64,000 nucleotides of DNA from Perlucidibaca wandonensis (GTDB lineage: Bacteria > Pseudomonadota > Gammaproteobacteria > Pseudomonadales > Moraxellaceae), in NCBI RefSeq assembly GCF_042677145.1, contig NZ_JBHTIT010000001.1, positions 558,001 to 622,000 on the forward strand, read 5' to 3'. The notes under the pieces were generated by a model, which saw nothing but the letters and a program-made list of their open reading frames with translations, had not been told where the DNA came from and did no database searches. Numbering within the stretch: the first letter of the stretch is position 1; every line of letters begins with the position of its first letter. This document shows positions 51,699 through 59,334 of this stretch, piece after piece. The position numbers were made by a program, and so were the translations under genes.

Positions 51699-52553
51699 TC
51701 AACGCGAGGCTTGTATGGCAATCGCTTCGGCAATCTCGCAATAGGAATCTTCTTGCAGAAAGTGCTTTCCAGAGACCTTTTGGAATGACGTTAAATTAAG
51801 TGCATTCATCAGTGGAGGGGCATATTGTGCGCTTTTCAGCGCTGGATCCTCCATGCCCCAAATGATTTGAGCCGGAAAGGCTCGTACTGCGAGACTGGCT
51901 TTAATCGCGTGCTCAAACTCTTTTGTTCGATTGAATGAGGACATTATTTTCTGAAAAGCTCTGCCTCCATCTGGGCCTAACAATAACTGCCCATAAGCAG
52001 CCGCTTCATGACGGCTAATGTTATGCATGCCTTGTAGCTTCATCAAAAAGTAAAACAAGGGTGTTCGCGCCGACTGTAACCAAAGTCGACCAATGACAGG
52101 CCAAGCAAATGGTTCCATCGTCCAAGGGCGGTGGAAAGTCGACACATCGACCATGGTATTGAGCACCGTTAGAGACAATATTCGCTCTGGCAGTCTACGA
52201 ATTAGATCGAAACCAATGGGGCCTGCAATATCGTGAACCACAAGATGGAAGCGGTCTATGCCAGCAGCATCCAGCGCTTTTACATACCATGCGGATAGCC
52301 CGCTCCAGCTGTAATCAAAGTTAGTCGGACGGTCGGCTAGCCCTAGGCCTGGCAAGTCTAGAGTTATCCCTTCAAAGCCACGTTTAGCCAGTTCAGGTAA
52401 AACTTTGCGGTATAAGAAGCCAGAGGCGGGTACGCCATGCATACATACAACAGGTTCACCCGTGCCTTGGCGCCAAATGTATGAGTTTGCTCCGGCAACC
52501 TGTAATGGCTGACCTTGCTGTTTCCATTGTTGAATCAGTTTTTTTGCCGACAT
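51699..52553 (-). CDS. Alpha/beta-hydrolase with Asp nucleophile (haloalkane dehalogenase-like)
   Basis: 284 residues. The alpha/beta-hydrolase elements are VVCMHGVPASGFLY (oxyanion region), LDLPGLGLADRP, and the nucleophile elbow VVHDIAGPIGFDLI. The nucleophile is Asp, not Ser. Asp nucleophiles mark haloalkane dehalogenases and epoxide hydrolases. Near the C-terminus, HFLQED supplies the His. No signal peptide is seen. It is the last gene of the sigma-factor-linked series 55508-51699, 75 bases after the 142-residue membrane protein. Confidence 0.83.
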   Translation of the reverse strand: MSAKKLIQQWKQQGQPLQVAGANSYIWRQGTGEPVVCMHGVPASGFLYRKVLPELAKRGFEGITLDLPGLGLADRPTNFDYSWSGLSAWYVKALDAAGIDRFHLVVHDIAGPIGFDLIRRLPERILSLTVLNTMVDVSTFHRPWTMEPFAWPVIGRLWLQSARTPLFYFLMKLQGMHNISRHEAAAYGQLLLGPDGGRAFQKIMSSFNRTKEFEHAIKASLAVRAFPAQIIWGMEDPALKSAQYAPPLMNALNLTSFQKVSGKHFLQEDSYCEIAEAIAIQASR

Positions 52554-52628
52554 ACTCTTTATCTCTTCGAACTATTTAGCTAAGTTGATTTTGGTGTATT
52601 TATGCTTTATTTAAGCCGGAGGCAGCTT

Positions 52629-53057
52629 CTAATTAAGGGTAGATTTCCGTACAACGTCTCTGTCGCCTCTAAACCACTTAATGGCATCAGGAATGTCAAA
52701 AAATAATGATATTGTATTGATAGTGGCTAGTGCGTATAGGTATGATTTATATTCTCCATCAATCAATGGAGTTGCCAGTATTAGCCCGACTAGTAATAGC
52801 CATGGAATTATATGAGGCAGGGCCATAAGCTTAGAAAAGCCTTTTTCATAGAAGATTATAATAATATTTGGTGCTATTGCTATAAGTGATAAAAAAGCGA
52901 TTATTTTTCCGTGTGGCTCTGAAATAAATAGCAGGCTGGCAAAGTTGATTGGCACTAGTATTAGCGCAACCCATGCTTGAACCCATAAAGGGAGTGCGGA
53001 AAAAGAAAAGTATATTTCTTTTATTACGTTTGGCTTTCTTGATTCTTGATGTGTCAT
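52629..53057 (-). CDS. Hypothetical membrane protein, four helices
   Basis: 142 residues with four predicted membrane segments (about 18-40, 47-72, 80-97, 105-124) and a short basic C-terminus. I recognise no motif. Its ATG directly follows the stop of the exported methyltransferase gene (TAAATG), so translation is coupled and the two proteins may work together at the membrane. Confidence 0.7.
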   Translation of the reverse strand: MTHQESRKPNVIKEIYFSFSALPLWVQAWVALILVPINFASLLFISEPHGKIIAFLSLIAIAPNIIIIFYEKGFSKLMALPHIIPWLLLVGLILATPLIDGEYKSYLYALATINTISLFFDIPDAIKWFRGDRDVVRKSTLN

Positions 53058-53930
53058 TTATTTATCCATTGCAGTCGGTTGTGATGTTGTCATCGAGTTT
53101 TTCGCATCAGCTATGGAAGATTCTGGTTTAATGAGTTTAAGAGTCATGCGGTCACTTTCCCCGATAGATACGTAGTGGCTGCGCTGCTTATCACCTAACC
53201 GTAAAGTTGGCGGTAGTGTCCAAACTCCCTCTGGGTGCAAGGCAGAGTCTTTAGAGTTAGCGTTGATATTGCTCTGCGCCAACAGCTTGAAACCAGCTCT
53301 TTGTGCAAGGTCGATGACATAGCTTTCGTGCATATAGCCACTGCCTTCTTGATCTGATGACGGTCGTGCTTCAGGTAAGCGATGTTCGACAATTCCTAAT
53401 ATGCCACCTGGTTTCAGTGCTTTATAAAAGGCTGAAAATGCCGCTAATACCCGCTCATCGCCGCCGCCACGCATATACCAGTTATGAATACTGCGGAATG
53501 TGAGAATGCGATCAGCGCTGCCTTCTGGGGCGAAATCAACATGAGTAGGAGGGTTAAAGCTAACAACGCTAACCTTGCTATATAACTCTGGGTCTGACTG
53601 GAGCTTTGCTTCAAATTTTGCACGTGAGTTTCGGTAAAATGCCGACTCTGAGTCGGCATTGAATTGTGCGGCATAGAGCTTGCCTTGATCTCTCAAGTAG
53701 GGGGCTAATATTTCGGTATACCAACCACCAGAGCCTGGCCAAATTTCTACGACAGTCATATTCGGCTGTATATCAAAAAATGTGATTGTCTCTAGTGGGT
53801 GACGGTACTCATCTCTTTGTGCTGAAACCTCGCGATGAGGTGATTTGATTACGCTATTCAACGAGTCAGCTAGCGCAGGCTCGACTGTTAGAGTAGCTGA
53901 AAATAGTAAAATACCTAAGATGCGTAACAT
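53058..53930 (-). CDS. Predicted exported SAM-dependent methyltransferase-like protein
   Basis: 290 residues. An N-terminal signal-like segment (residues 1-22, LLFSATLTVEPALADS) precedes a class I methyltransferase domain with the SAM motif MTVVEIWPGSGGWYTEIL, then the acidic second strand, and FRSIHNWYMRGGGDERVLAAFYKALKPGGILGIVEH. This resembles the COG4798 'predicted methyltransferase' group. A SAM enzyme outside the cytoplasm is odd because SAM is not expected there, so the N-terminus may be an anchor or the domain may bind another ligand. Its ATG overlaps the stop of the DoxX-like gene (TAATG), which argues for coupled function. Confidence 0.8.
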   Translation of the reverse strand: MLRILGILLFSATLTVEPALADSLNSVIKSPHREVSAQRDEYRHPLETITFFDIQPNMTVVEIWPGSGGWYTEILAPYLRDQGKLYAAQFNADSESAFYRNSRAKFEAKLQSDPELYSKVSVVSFNPPTHVDFAPEGSADRILTFRSIHNWYMRGGGDERVLAAFSAFYKALKPGGILGIVEHRLPEARPSSDQEGSGYMHESYVIDLAQRAGFKLLAQSNINANSKDSALHPEGVWTLPPTLRLGDKQRSHYVSIGESDRMTLKLIKPESSIADAKNSMTTSQPTAMDK

Positions 53931-54361
53931 TAGCGCGCTCCTTTATTTGAAAGGCTAAATAAAGTATCCCAATCTCTCAGCCAATAAAGTGTTAGGCATG
54001 CTGCTAGCATTGGCCACGCAGCAAAAAATAATAGATTATTGAAAGGGTCCATATACATTTTATAGGAGGAAAATGTGGAAACAGCATGAATTAATAGAAT
54101 GCCACCATAGGTCCAGCGTCGGCTAAATCCAGTGACAAATCCAATGACTAGTGCTAGCTCAATGAAGCCAATAATGTATGAGAAATTGTGAGATAGCCAA
54201 TCAATGCCGTAAAAGCTTTCGAAGACTTTGCTGCTATGTGCTGGATTGAAAAACTTATCAAGCGTCCACATAAGCATCACAATAAACACCCCTAGGCGAA
54301 GTGCTAATAAAGAGCGCGATAATGGTTTCGCTAATGCATCTGATGCGTAAGTTGTACTCAT
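53930..54361 (-). CDS. DoxX-like membrane protein
   Basis: 143 residues with four membrane segments. It has the DoxX-like first helix and loop (LRLGVFIVMLMWTLDKFFNPAHSSKVFESFYG) and a second Gly-rich pair (IIGFIELALVIGFVTGFSRRWTYGG). DoxX-like proteins often sit in redox or stress operons near sigma factors, and some form complexes with peroxidase or thiosulfate enzymes. It lies 54 bases after the zinc-finger gene and is coupled to the methyltransferase gene. Confidence 0.8.
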   Translation of the reverse strand: MSTTYASDALAKPLSRSLLALRLGVFIVMLMWTLDKFFNPAHSSKVFESFYGIDWLSHNFSYIIGFIELALVIGFVTGFSRRWTYGGILLIHAVSTFSSYKMYMDPFNNLLFFAAWPMLAACLTLYWLRDWDTLFSLSNKGAR

Positions 54362-54414
54362 GAACTACCTCATATGGTTTCGTTTTCGGTCAATTATTTG
54401 GTCGTGCAATATGA

Positions 54415-54669
54415 TTAGTTAGACTTGTGCTCTTTGCTATTTTCTAGAGCACGCTCCACACCGATCATCCAGTGTTTTATCTGTGCCTCGCTTGGTGCTT
54501 CAGCTTGGCGGCGCGGCGTAGTAGAGAGCATCAGGCGAAATTGTTTAGCTGCCATTCTGCAGTTGCCGCACATCATTAAGTGGAAGCTGAGCTCTAACCT
54601 GAGTCTCCAGCCAAGGTCAGCTTGTTGAGAACCTGCTTGGTGGGCACATATTTCTTTGCAGCTCATCAT
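54415..54669 (-). CDS. Small zinc-finger anti-sigma factor (zf-HC2 type)
   Basis: 84 residues from the ATG at 54669, which has AGAGG nine bases upstream; the ATG at 54678 has none at a usable distance. The core HLMMCGNCRMA matches the His-x3-Cys-x2-Cys zinc anti-sigma signature, preceded by a Cys in MSCKEICAH. There is no membrane helix, so it would be a cytoplasmic sensor, perhaps redox-sensitive through the zinc Cys. It is downstream of the ECF sigma gene and in the same series. Confidence 0.82.
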   Translation of the reverse strand: MMSCKEICAHQAGSQQADLGWRLRLELSFHLMMCGNCRMAAKQFRLMLSTTPRRQAEAPSEAQIKHWMIGVERALENSKEHKSN

Positions 54670-54678
54670 ATTGCTCAT

Positions 54679-54875
54679 CCTCTTGCTTGCTCACTAGCTG
54701 CTTATCTACACATGCAGTAGTTGCTTGGAGCAGCCTAAAAGTTACAGAAATTCATGAAAATATAATCTGTAGTTATCATTGGTGCTGCTTTGCAAATAGG
54801 CTTAATGGTTTCGCCACCAGACCCAAGTGTTTGGCCGATTGAAGATAGTAAAACGGCTGAGTACTTGGCTGAGAG
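54679..54875. other. Gap between the sigma and anti-sigma genes
   Basis: About 197 bases, unusually long for a sigma/anti-sigma pair. On the minus strand, a TGTAAC resembles the -35 of ECF-type promoters, which would allow the sigma factor to drive its own anti-sigma and the downstream genes. I could not place a matching -10 with confidence. Confidence 0.4.
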
Positions 54876-55508
54876 TCAGCAGTCGCCGGTTGATTCATAA
54901 TGGCTGAGCATGCTGAATAAGCTAGTTCTTGCTCGATGAAGCAGTACTCGATAATGACCAGGGTTGATATCAAGTTCTTCGCATATGGCCTCTACCGTCA
55001 TGGCATTGAAGTCGGTTAAGACGAGAGCCATGCGCTGACCTTGCGGCAGGGAGGCTAAGTGATGATCAATGCAGTCACCCATCACTCGAGCCTCTAACAG
55101 CTTTTCTGGCGTATCGTCAGACCATTGTGAAACAGGTGCTAGCCAACGCCCCTGAGGGCTAAATAACTCGCTGTAAGGATCTGCATCAGGCTGCAGGCCA
55201 TCTAAAGATACATAGCGATGGTTTTTGCGAAGGTGCCCGTAAGCTTGATTTACCGTTACTTTGATCAGCCACGTTTTCAATGATGAACGGTGCTCGAATT
55301 TTTTTATCCCGTCGATTGTGGCAATCCAAGCGTCTTGCACCGCATCTTCAGCATGAAGGAGGCTAACGGCTTTCGCAGCGAAAAGCATAGCGCCACCGTA
55401 GCGCTGAGCAGCAAGTTTGTAGGCTGCGCTATCGCCAGCTTTCAGTGCAGCAATTAAGTCATCCTCAGAAACACTATCTGCAGCTGAGGTGTCGCTTTTT
55501 TTGAGCAT
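54876..55508 (-). CDS. ECF (group IV) RNA polymerase sigma factor
   Basis: 210 residues with region 2 (DAVQDAWIATIDGIKKFEHRSSLKTWLIKVTVNQAYGHLRKN) and region 4 (LPQGQRMALVLTDFNAMTVEAICEELDINPGHYRVLLHRARTSL), and no region 1 or 3. Together with the downstream zinc-finger anti-sigma factor it forms a classical ECF module. The regulon probably begins with the DoxX-like, methyltransferase and following genes. The inducing signal is unknown. Direct repeats lie upstream at 55585-55620. Confidence 0.92.
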   Translation of the reverse strand: MLKKSDTSAADSVSEDDLIAALKAGDSAAYKLAAQRYGGAMLFAAKAVSLLHAEDAVQDAWIATIDGIKKFEHRSSLKTWLIKVTVNQAYGHLRKNHRYVSLDGLQPDADPYSELFSPQGRWLAPVSQWSDDTPEKLLEARVMGDCIDHHLASLPQGQRMALVLTDFNAMTVEAICEELDINPGHYRVLLHRARTSLFSMLSHYESTGDC

Positions 55509-55584
55509 AATCCATCCTTTTCGATGCCATTACGTAGCATTTTCAAGAATGTTAAAGTGTTTCTTGGCAGAAATAGTCAAGCAA

Positions 55585-55620
55585 ATTGACTGATCGTCTT
55601 GGAATTGACTCAGATCGTCT
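55585..55620 (+). repeat. Tandem imperfect repeat before the sigma gene
   Basis: ATTGACTGATCGTCT (55585-55599) and ATTGACTCAGATCGTCT (55604-55620) are direct repeats 19 bases apart start to start, the second with a two-base insert. Tandem half-sites at about this pitch suit an AraC-type regulator, and an AraC gene ends 18 bases beyond. Regulation of the sigma gene by that protein is inferred. Confidence 0.5.
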
Positions 55621-55637
55621 CAATGAGGCGACATTGC

Positions 55638-56468
55638 TTATAAGTCAGTGTGTTGCTTTAGCCATTGCGAGGGTGAACAGCCTACTTTACGTGAGAATGC
55701 ACGATTAAAAGCGCTGGCACTTCCGTAGCCAACCTCTCCGCAAACCTGCTTAATCTGCATGCCCTGACGAATGAGTTGTTGTGCCGTGATAATGCGCCAG
55801 CTCGTTAAATAATCAGCGGGACTTTCACCGAGAACACGGTTGAAGTGCTCAGCAAACCGTGAGCGTGACATGCCAGCAGCATCTGCCATATTGGCAACGG
55901 TCCATGCGCGGGCAGGGTGCTCATGAATTTCCAAGAGCGCTTTCGATAGCTTTGTATCGAGCAAACCCGCTAGTACGCCACCATGAATGAGCCCTTCAGC
56001 CATGCCATGTCGTAGCAGTTTCATGATGAGGATTTCGCAGAGCCGATCGAGAGTACCTTGCCTTCCCTCAAGCCGTTCAAAAGCCTCTGAAAATAATAAG
56101 TCGGTGACTTGAACGCCATTTGTAAGTGCGCTTAATGGCGCTGCCAAAATAGCAGGAAGTGAGTCAGAGATAGGATTTTTTTGACTGTAGCCAAAATGTA
56201 TCGTGCCACAGAGCGCTTGAATTTCCTCACCTTCGCTTATCTCAAGGCGATGTTTATCGGGCCTTGGCATAAATAGGACGGTGGGCTCATTAATGACAAT
56301 TGCCGATGGTATGTTGGGGCCAGAAATTTTAACTGAGCCTCGGTGTATCAAGTGCACGTGGCCTTGAGTCGTATCTTCTTCGAAGTCGTGAACACCACAA
56401 ATTGGGCCGGTGTAAAAGACACCAGCCTTGAGGCTAAAGTGTGATAGCAGGTAAGTTAAAATATCCAT
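55638..56468 (-). CDS. AraC family regulator, cupin-type N-domain
   Basis: 276 residues. The N-terminal ~170 residues form a cupin-like sensor (FYTGPICGVHDFEEDTTQGHVHLIHRGSVKI), and the C-terminal AraC pair of helix-turn-helices is complete (TVANMADAAGMSRSRFAEHFNRVLGESPADYL and IKQVCGEVGYGSASAFNRAFSRKVGCSPSQW). This is the cupin_6 subgroup, different from the arabinose-binding-like regulators nearby. It lies between the sigma factor and the first GH5 gene, all in one direction, so either could be its target. Confidence 0.88.
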   Translation of the reverse strand: MDILTYLLSHFSLKAGVFYTGPICGVHDFEEDTTQGHVHLIHRGSVKISGPNIPSAIVINEPTVLFMPRPDKHRLEISEGEEIQALCGTIHFGYSQKNPISDSLPAILAAPLSALTNGVQVTDLLFSEAFERLEGRQGTLDRLCEILIMKLLRHGMAEGLIHGGVLAGLLDTKLSKALLEIHEHPARAWTVANMADAAGMSRSRFAEHFNRVLGESPADYLTSWRIITAQQLIRQGMQIKQVCGEVGYGSASAFNRAFSRKVGCSPSQWLKQHTDL

Positions 56469-56500
56469 AATGCCCTAAGTATCACACACGCAGCTGCGCC

Positions 56501-58012
56501 CTACAGCCTAGGCTCGATTTTAACAGCGACCTGACTTGCGCCATTGTTAGCAGTAATCACAGCATATGGAGCATTAGCTTCGGATATTAAGTTGCCCCCA
56601 GTAACACTCACTTTATACCCGTTCGGGTAGTGAAGTTTAGGTACAAAGATCGTGGTCTCACCGCCTTTTGCAAATGAGCCTGCGCCGTCTGCACGTAATG
56701 TTGTGTAGGACATGTCAAAGACTTTGCTATCGCTATCAAAGTCCCATTTAACAGGTGTTCCAGCGGTTTTTTGCGGGTAAGGTCGAGATAAAACTTTGAG
56801 CAATTCTGTGTTGATATTATCGGTTGTTGGCGCTTTAGAAGGGTCCAGCACTAAGCTGGGCGTGCCTGGAAAGTTAGTGGTACCTGTATTGAAATAGGTC
56901 CAGTGCATCCAGCCTACTTTGTAATCATCAGCCTGTTTTGCAACTCGTTCTACCGCATCAAGGTCTGGCACTGATCCAAACTCAGTTAGCACGGCAGGAT
57001 GGCCTTGGGTTTGAGCTTGCGTGATGGAGTTGTCGAAAGTGAGCTTCTCTAACTCAGGGCACGTGAGGTCACCGACAAACTTTGGTGTTGGTATGCCTGC
57101 GATTGCGCCGACTACGGTTAGCAAACAGTAGTTATGAAATGACAGCACTGTGTTTGGGTCTTTAATGTCAATATCTAGTGCCATGCCGCCGCCTGCTAGT
57201 AGGCTGCCTTCGTAGTAGAAGGGGGTGTTTGCGTCATATTGCCGAATCTTGGGAATCACATCGCCATAAAACTTGCTGAGCGTGTCGTTGTGAGGGCAGA
57301 CCAATGGGTTGAGGCAAAGCGGGGTTTGCAGTCCTGGCCATGGCTCATTCATAAGGTCGTAACCAAGAATATTTGGATTGTTGCGAAAGCGTGTCGCAAT
57401 GTGCTGCCAGAAGTTAGCAAAGTGGTCCCACAGCCGTGTGTTGTTAACGCCTTGTTTATTAGCCCAAAAGTTATCCCATACTCGCTGATAGACCAGCTGT
57501 GCTTCTTTTGGAATTAAAGGCAGCCATGGAATGCCATCGTCATACACCGTCCAGTCTGGGAAGCCTTGGCCTTCAACTGCTTCGTTATACGCATCTTGAT
57601 GGAAGTCTAATAAGGTCAACACCTTGTGTTTGCCTAGTGCGTTAACAGTGCGTTCAATGCTATTGAGATAACCTTCGTTGAATTGGTCAGGCTCAGGCTC
57701 GGCAGCCTTCCACATGAACCCGAGACGAATTGCGTTAAAGCCATGCTCGGCGAGAAAGGCACCGTCATCATCATCAAAACCGACTGATTCAAGCGTATAG
57801 GGCGTCTCTTTGGCGACCATATTGAAGCCGTGGAAAATAATGACATGGCCGTCAGCATCGGTTACCCAGCCATTGGCTTGGTTGAACGATGCTTTCGCCG
57901 CAGCGGCTTCAGATGATGAGGAGGGTGTTAGCTTAGAGCTGCTAGTGCTCCCGCCACAGGCAGAGACCATAAGAGACAACAACACACCGAGAAAAATAGA
58001 GATCTTCATCAT
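56501..58012 (-). CDS. GH5 endoglycoceramidase-like lipoprotein
   Basis: 503 residues from the ATG at 58012 (AGG nine bases upstream). The N-terminal lipoprotein signal has the lipobox SLMVSAC with Ser/Glu/Ala-rich linker. The TIM-barrel has GFDDDDGAFLAEHGFNAIRLGFMWKAAEPEP, LLDFHQDAYNEA, the acid/base Glu223 in YDLMNEPWPG and the nucleophile Glu344 in VLTEFGS. These segments resemble endoglycoceramidases, which release the sugar from glycosphingolipids; other glycolipids such as steryl glucosides are possible. A beta-rich C-terminal domain follows. It is secreted to the outer membrane. The AraC gene at 58190 is divergent. Confidence 0.88.
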   Translation of the reverse strand: MMKISIFLGVLLSLMVSACGGSTSSSKLTPSSSSEAAAAKASFNQANGWVTDADGHVIIFHGFNMVAKETPYTLESVGFDDDDGAFLAEHGFNAIRLGFMWKAAEPEPDQFNEGYLNSIERTVNALGKHKVLTLLDFHQDAYNEAVEGQGFPDWTVYDDGIPWLPLIPKEAQLVYQRVWDNFWANKQGVNNTRLWDHFANFWQHIATRFRNNPNILGYDLMNEPWPGLQTPLCLNPLVCPHNDTLSKFYGDVIPKIRQYDANTPFYYEGSLLAGGGMALDIDIKDPNTVLSFHNYCLLTVVGAIAGIPTPKFVGDLTCPELEKLTFDNSITQAQTQGHPAVLTEFGSVPDLDAVERVAKQADDYKVGWMHWTYFNTGTTNFPGTPSLVLDPSKAPTTDNINTELLKVLSRPYPQKTAGTPVKWDFDSDSKVFDMSYTTLRADGAGSFAKGGETTIFVPKLHYPNGYKVSVTGGNLISEANAPYAVITANNGASQVAVKIEPRL

Positions 58013-58067
58013 TAGGCCGACCTTGTATAGATTACAAAGCATTTTACGGACTACCTAAAGCAAGTCA

Positions 58068-58105
58068 TTGCCGAATACAGTCATCCTCACTGTCCGATTC
58101 GGACA
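58068..58105. promoter_or_regulatory. Two-part operator between GH5 and AraC genes (copy 1)
   Basis: CCGAATA (58071-58077), 17 bases, CGATTCGG (58095-58102). The second part lies in the perfect palindrome TGTCCGA-T-TCGGACA (58091-58105). CCGAAT and ATTCGG also form an inverted repeat. The same layout with the same spacing recurs at 59244. It lies 80-90 bases from each divergent start. Confidence 0.7.
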
Positions 58106-58189
58106 AGGCATTGATATCGATGTATCACATAGGCAAAGGGCTTAATTTCAGTATAGATTGAGCGCTGTTTCGGCGTTTAAGCAGGCCCT

Positions 58190-59251
58190 ATGACTCATTT
58201 TTCGACATCAGCAGCACACGATCTTAAAGACGTTGCTGGCGAAGCATCGGCCTCTGGTTTGCTGCGGTATGTTCACGCAGCAAAGAAGCTAGGCGTTGAT
58301 GGCGAACAGGCACTCAACTTATTAGGTTTGGATCAGCAAGATATTCAGAATGCGCAGCGCCGCTTGCCTGCTGCGATACACGAACGTTTGTTGATGGCGC
58401 TGGTTGAGCAGTCGCAGGATGTCTTGTTTGGGCTACGGGCAGGGCTGATAGTGCAGCCAGATGCATGGAGCGTCTTGGGCTATATTTTAATTAATTGCGC
58501 CTCACTGGGTGATGCTATGGCGCGAGTGGCTAGCTACGAGCGGCTAGTAGGTGAGCTTGGTGTGAGTCAGGTCGAGCCGTTGGATGGGCGTATTTGCATG
58601 AGTTGGCATGCACGAGTCGCCGACCCACAGGTGAAGCGTCATATGGTGGAAAATGTACTTGCGTCTTGGCTTTCATTTGGCCAATGGATTGCTGACACCA
58701 AACGCCCACCATGTGAAATCAGGTTTGAGCATAGCTTGCCCGAGGGTGCAAAGAGCGCGGATTATTTTGAGCTTTTTGGATGCCCTGTACTGTTTGATCA
58801 GCTGTTTAGCGGCATCGTTATTGACCACGACATGCTAATGCTACCTTTGCGACAAGCTGATGCAGGCTTACTACAGGCCTTAGAGACTCATGCTCAAAAG
58901 CAGCTGTCTGCGCTAAGTAGCGATAGCCAGACGTGGCGACTGAAGGTGCGGCATGAGCTTTCTCGTCAGCTACAAAATGGCGCTATCAATAAATCTGAAG
59001 TGGCCATTCAGCTGGGCGTTAGTGGTCGAACTTTGCAGCGCTACCTTCGACTTGAAAATACGCACTATCAACTCGTTCTTGATGAGCTGAGGCAAGAGCA
59101 GGCGGAGTTACTCTTATCTGATCCTACGCAGTCATTTATCGATATCGCTCAAGCTTTGGGCTACGAGGAAGTGGCCTCCTTTTATCGTCGATTCAAGCTA
59201 TGGACGGGGGTAACTCCAGGCGAGTATCGCAATGCCAATATGTCCGAATAG
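58190..59251 (+). CDS. AraC family regulator with arabinose-binding-like N-domain
   Basis: 353 residues. The N-terminal domain (ERLLMALVEQSQDVLFGLRAGLIVQPDAWSVLGYILINCASLGDAMARVASYERLVGELG) and C-terminal DNA-binding half (FIDIAQALGYEEVASFYRRFKLWTGVTPGEYR) are intact. It sits between two GH5 genes, one divergent and one downstream. The two-part operator is present on both of its sides, the second copy overlapping its own stop codon. This makes it the likely regulator of both GH5 genes and of itself. Confidence 0.9.
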   Translation: MTHFSTSAAHDLKDVAGEASASGLLRYVHAAKKLGVDGEQALNLLGLDQQDIQNAQRRLPAAIHERLLMALVEQSQDVLFGLRAGLIVQPDAWSVLGYILINCASLGDAMARVASYERLVGELGVSQVEPLDGRICMSWHARVADPQVKRHMVENVLASWLSFGQWIADTKRPPCEIRFEHSLPEGAKSADYFELFGCPVLFDQLFSGIVIDHDMLMLPLRQADAGLLQALETHAQKQLSALSSDSQTWRLKVRHELSRQLQNGAINKSEVAIQLGVSGRTLQRYLRLENTHYQLVLDELRQEQAELLLSDPTQSFIDIAQALGYEEVASFYRRFKLWTGVTPGEYRNANMSE

Positions 59252-59278
59252 GACAATAAGCATGACTCGATTCGGTAA
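59241..59278. promoter_or_regulatory. Two-part operator before second GH5 gene (copy 2)
   Basis: CCGAATA (59244-59250) inside the near-palindrome TGTCCGAATAGGACA, 17 bases, CGATTCGG (59268-59275). It covers the stop codon of the AraC gene (59249-59251) and ends 57 bases before the GH5 start at 59335. Spacing matches copy 1 exactly. Confidence 0.7.
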
Positions 59279-59334
59279 TGACTCTTAACGCCTGAGCCTT
59301 ACCATGACGCCTCTACGCCAGAGGTATATTCCCG

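Noticed and set aside
54776..54973. 65-codon minus-strand frame across the sigma gene end
   Set aside because: It overlaps the sigma C-terminus in another frame and has no recognisable features or ribosome binding site.
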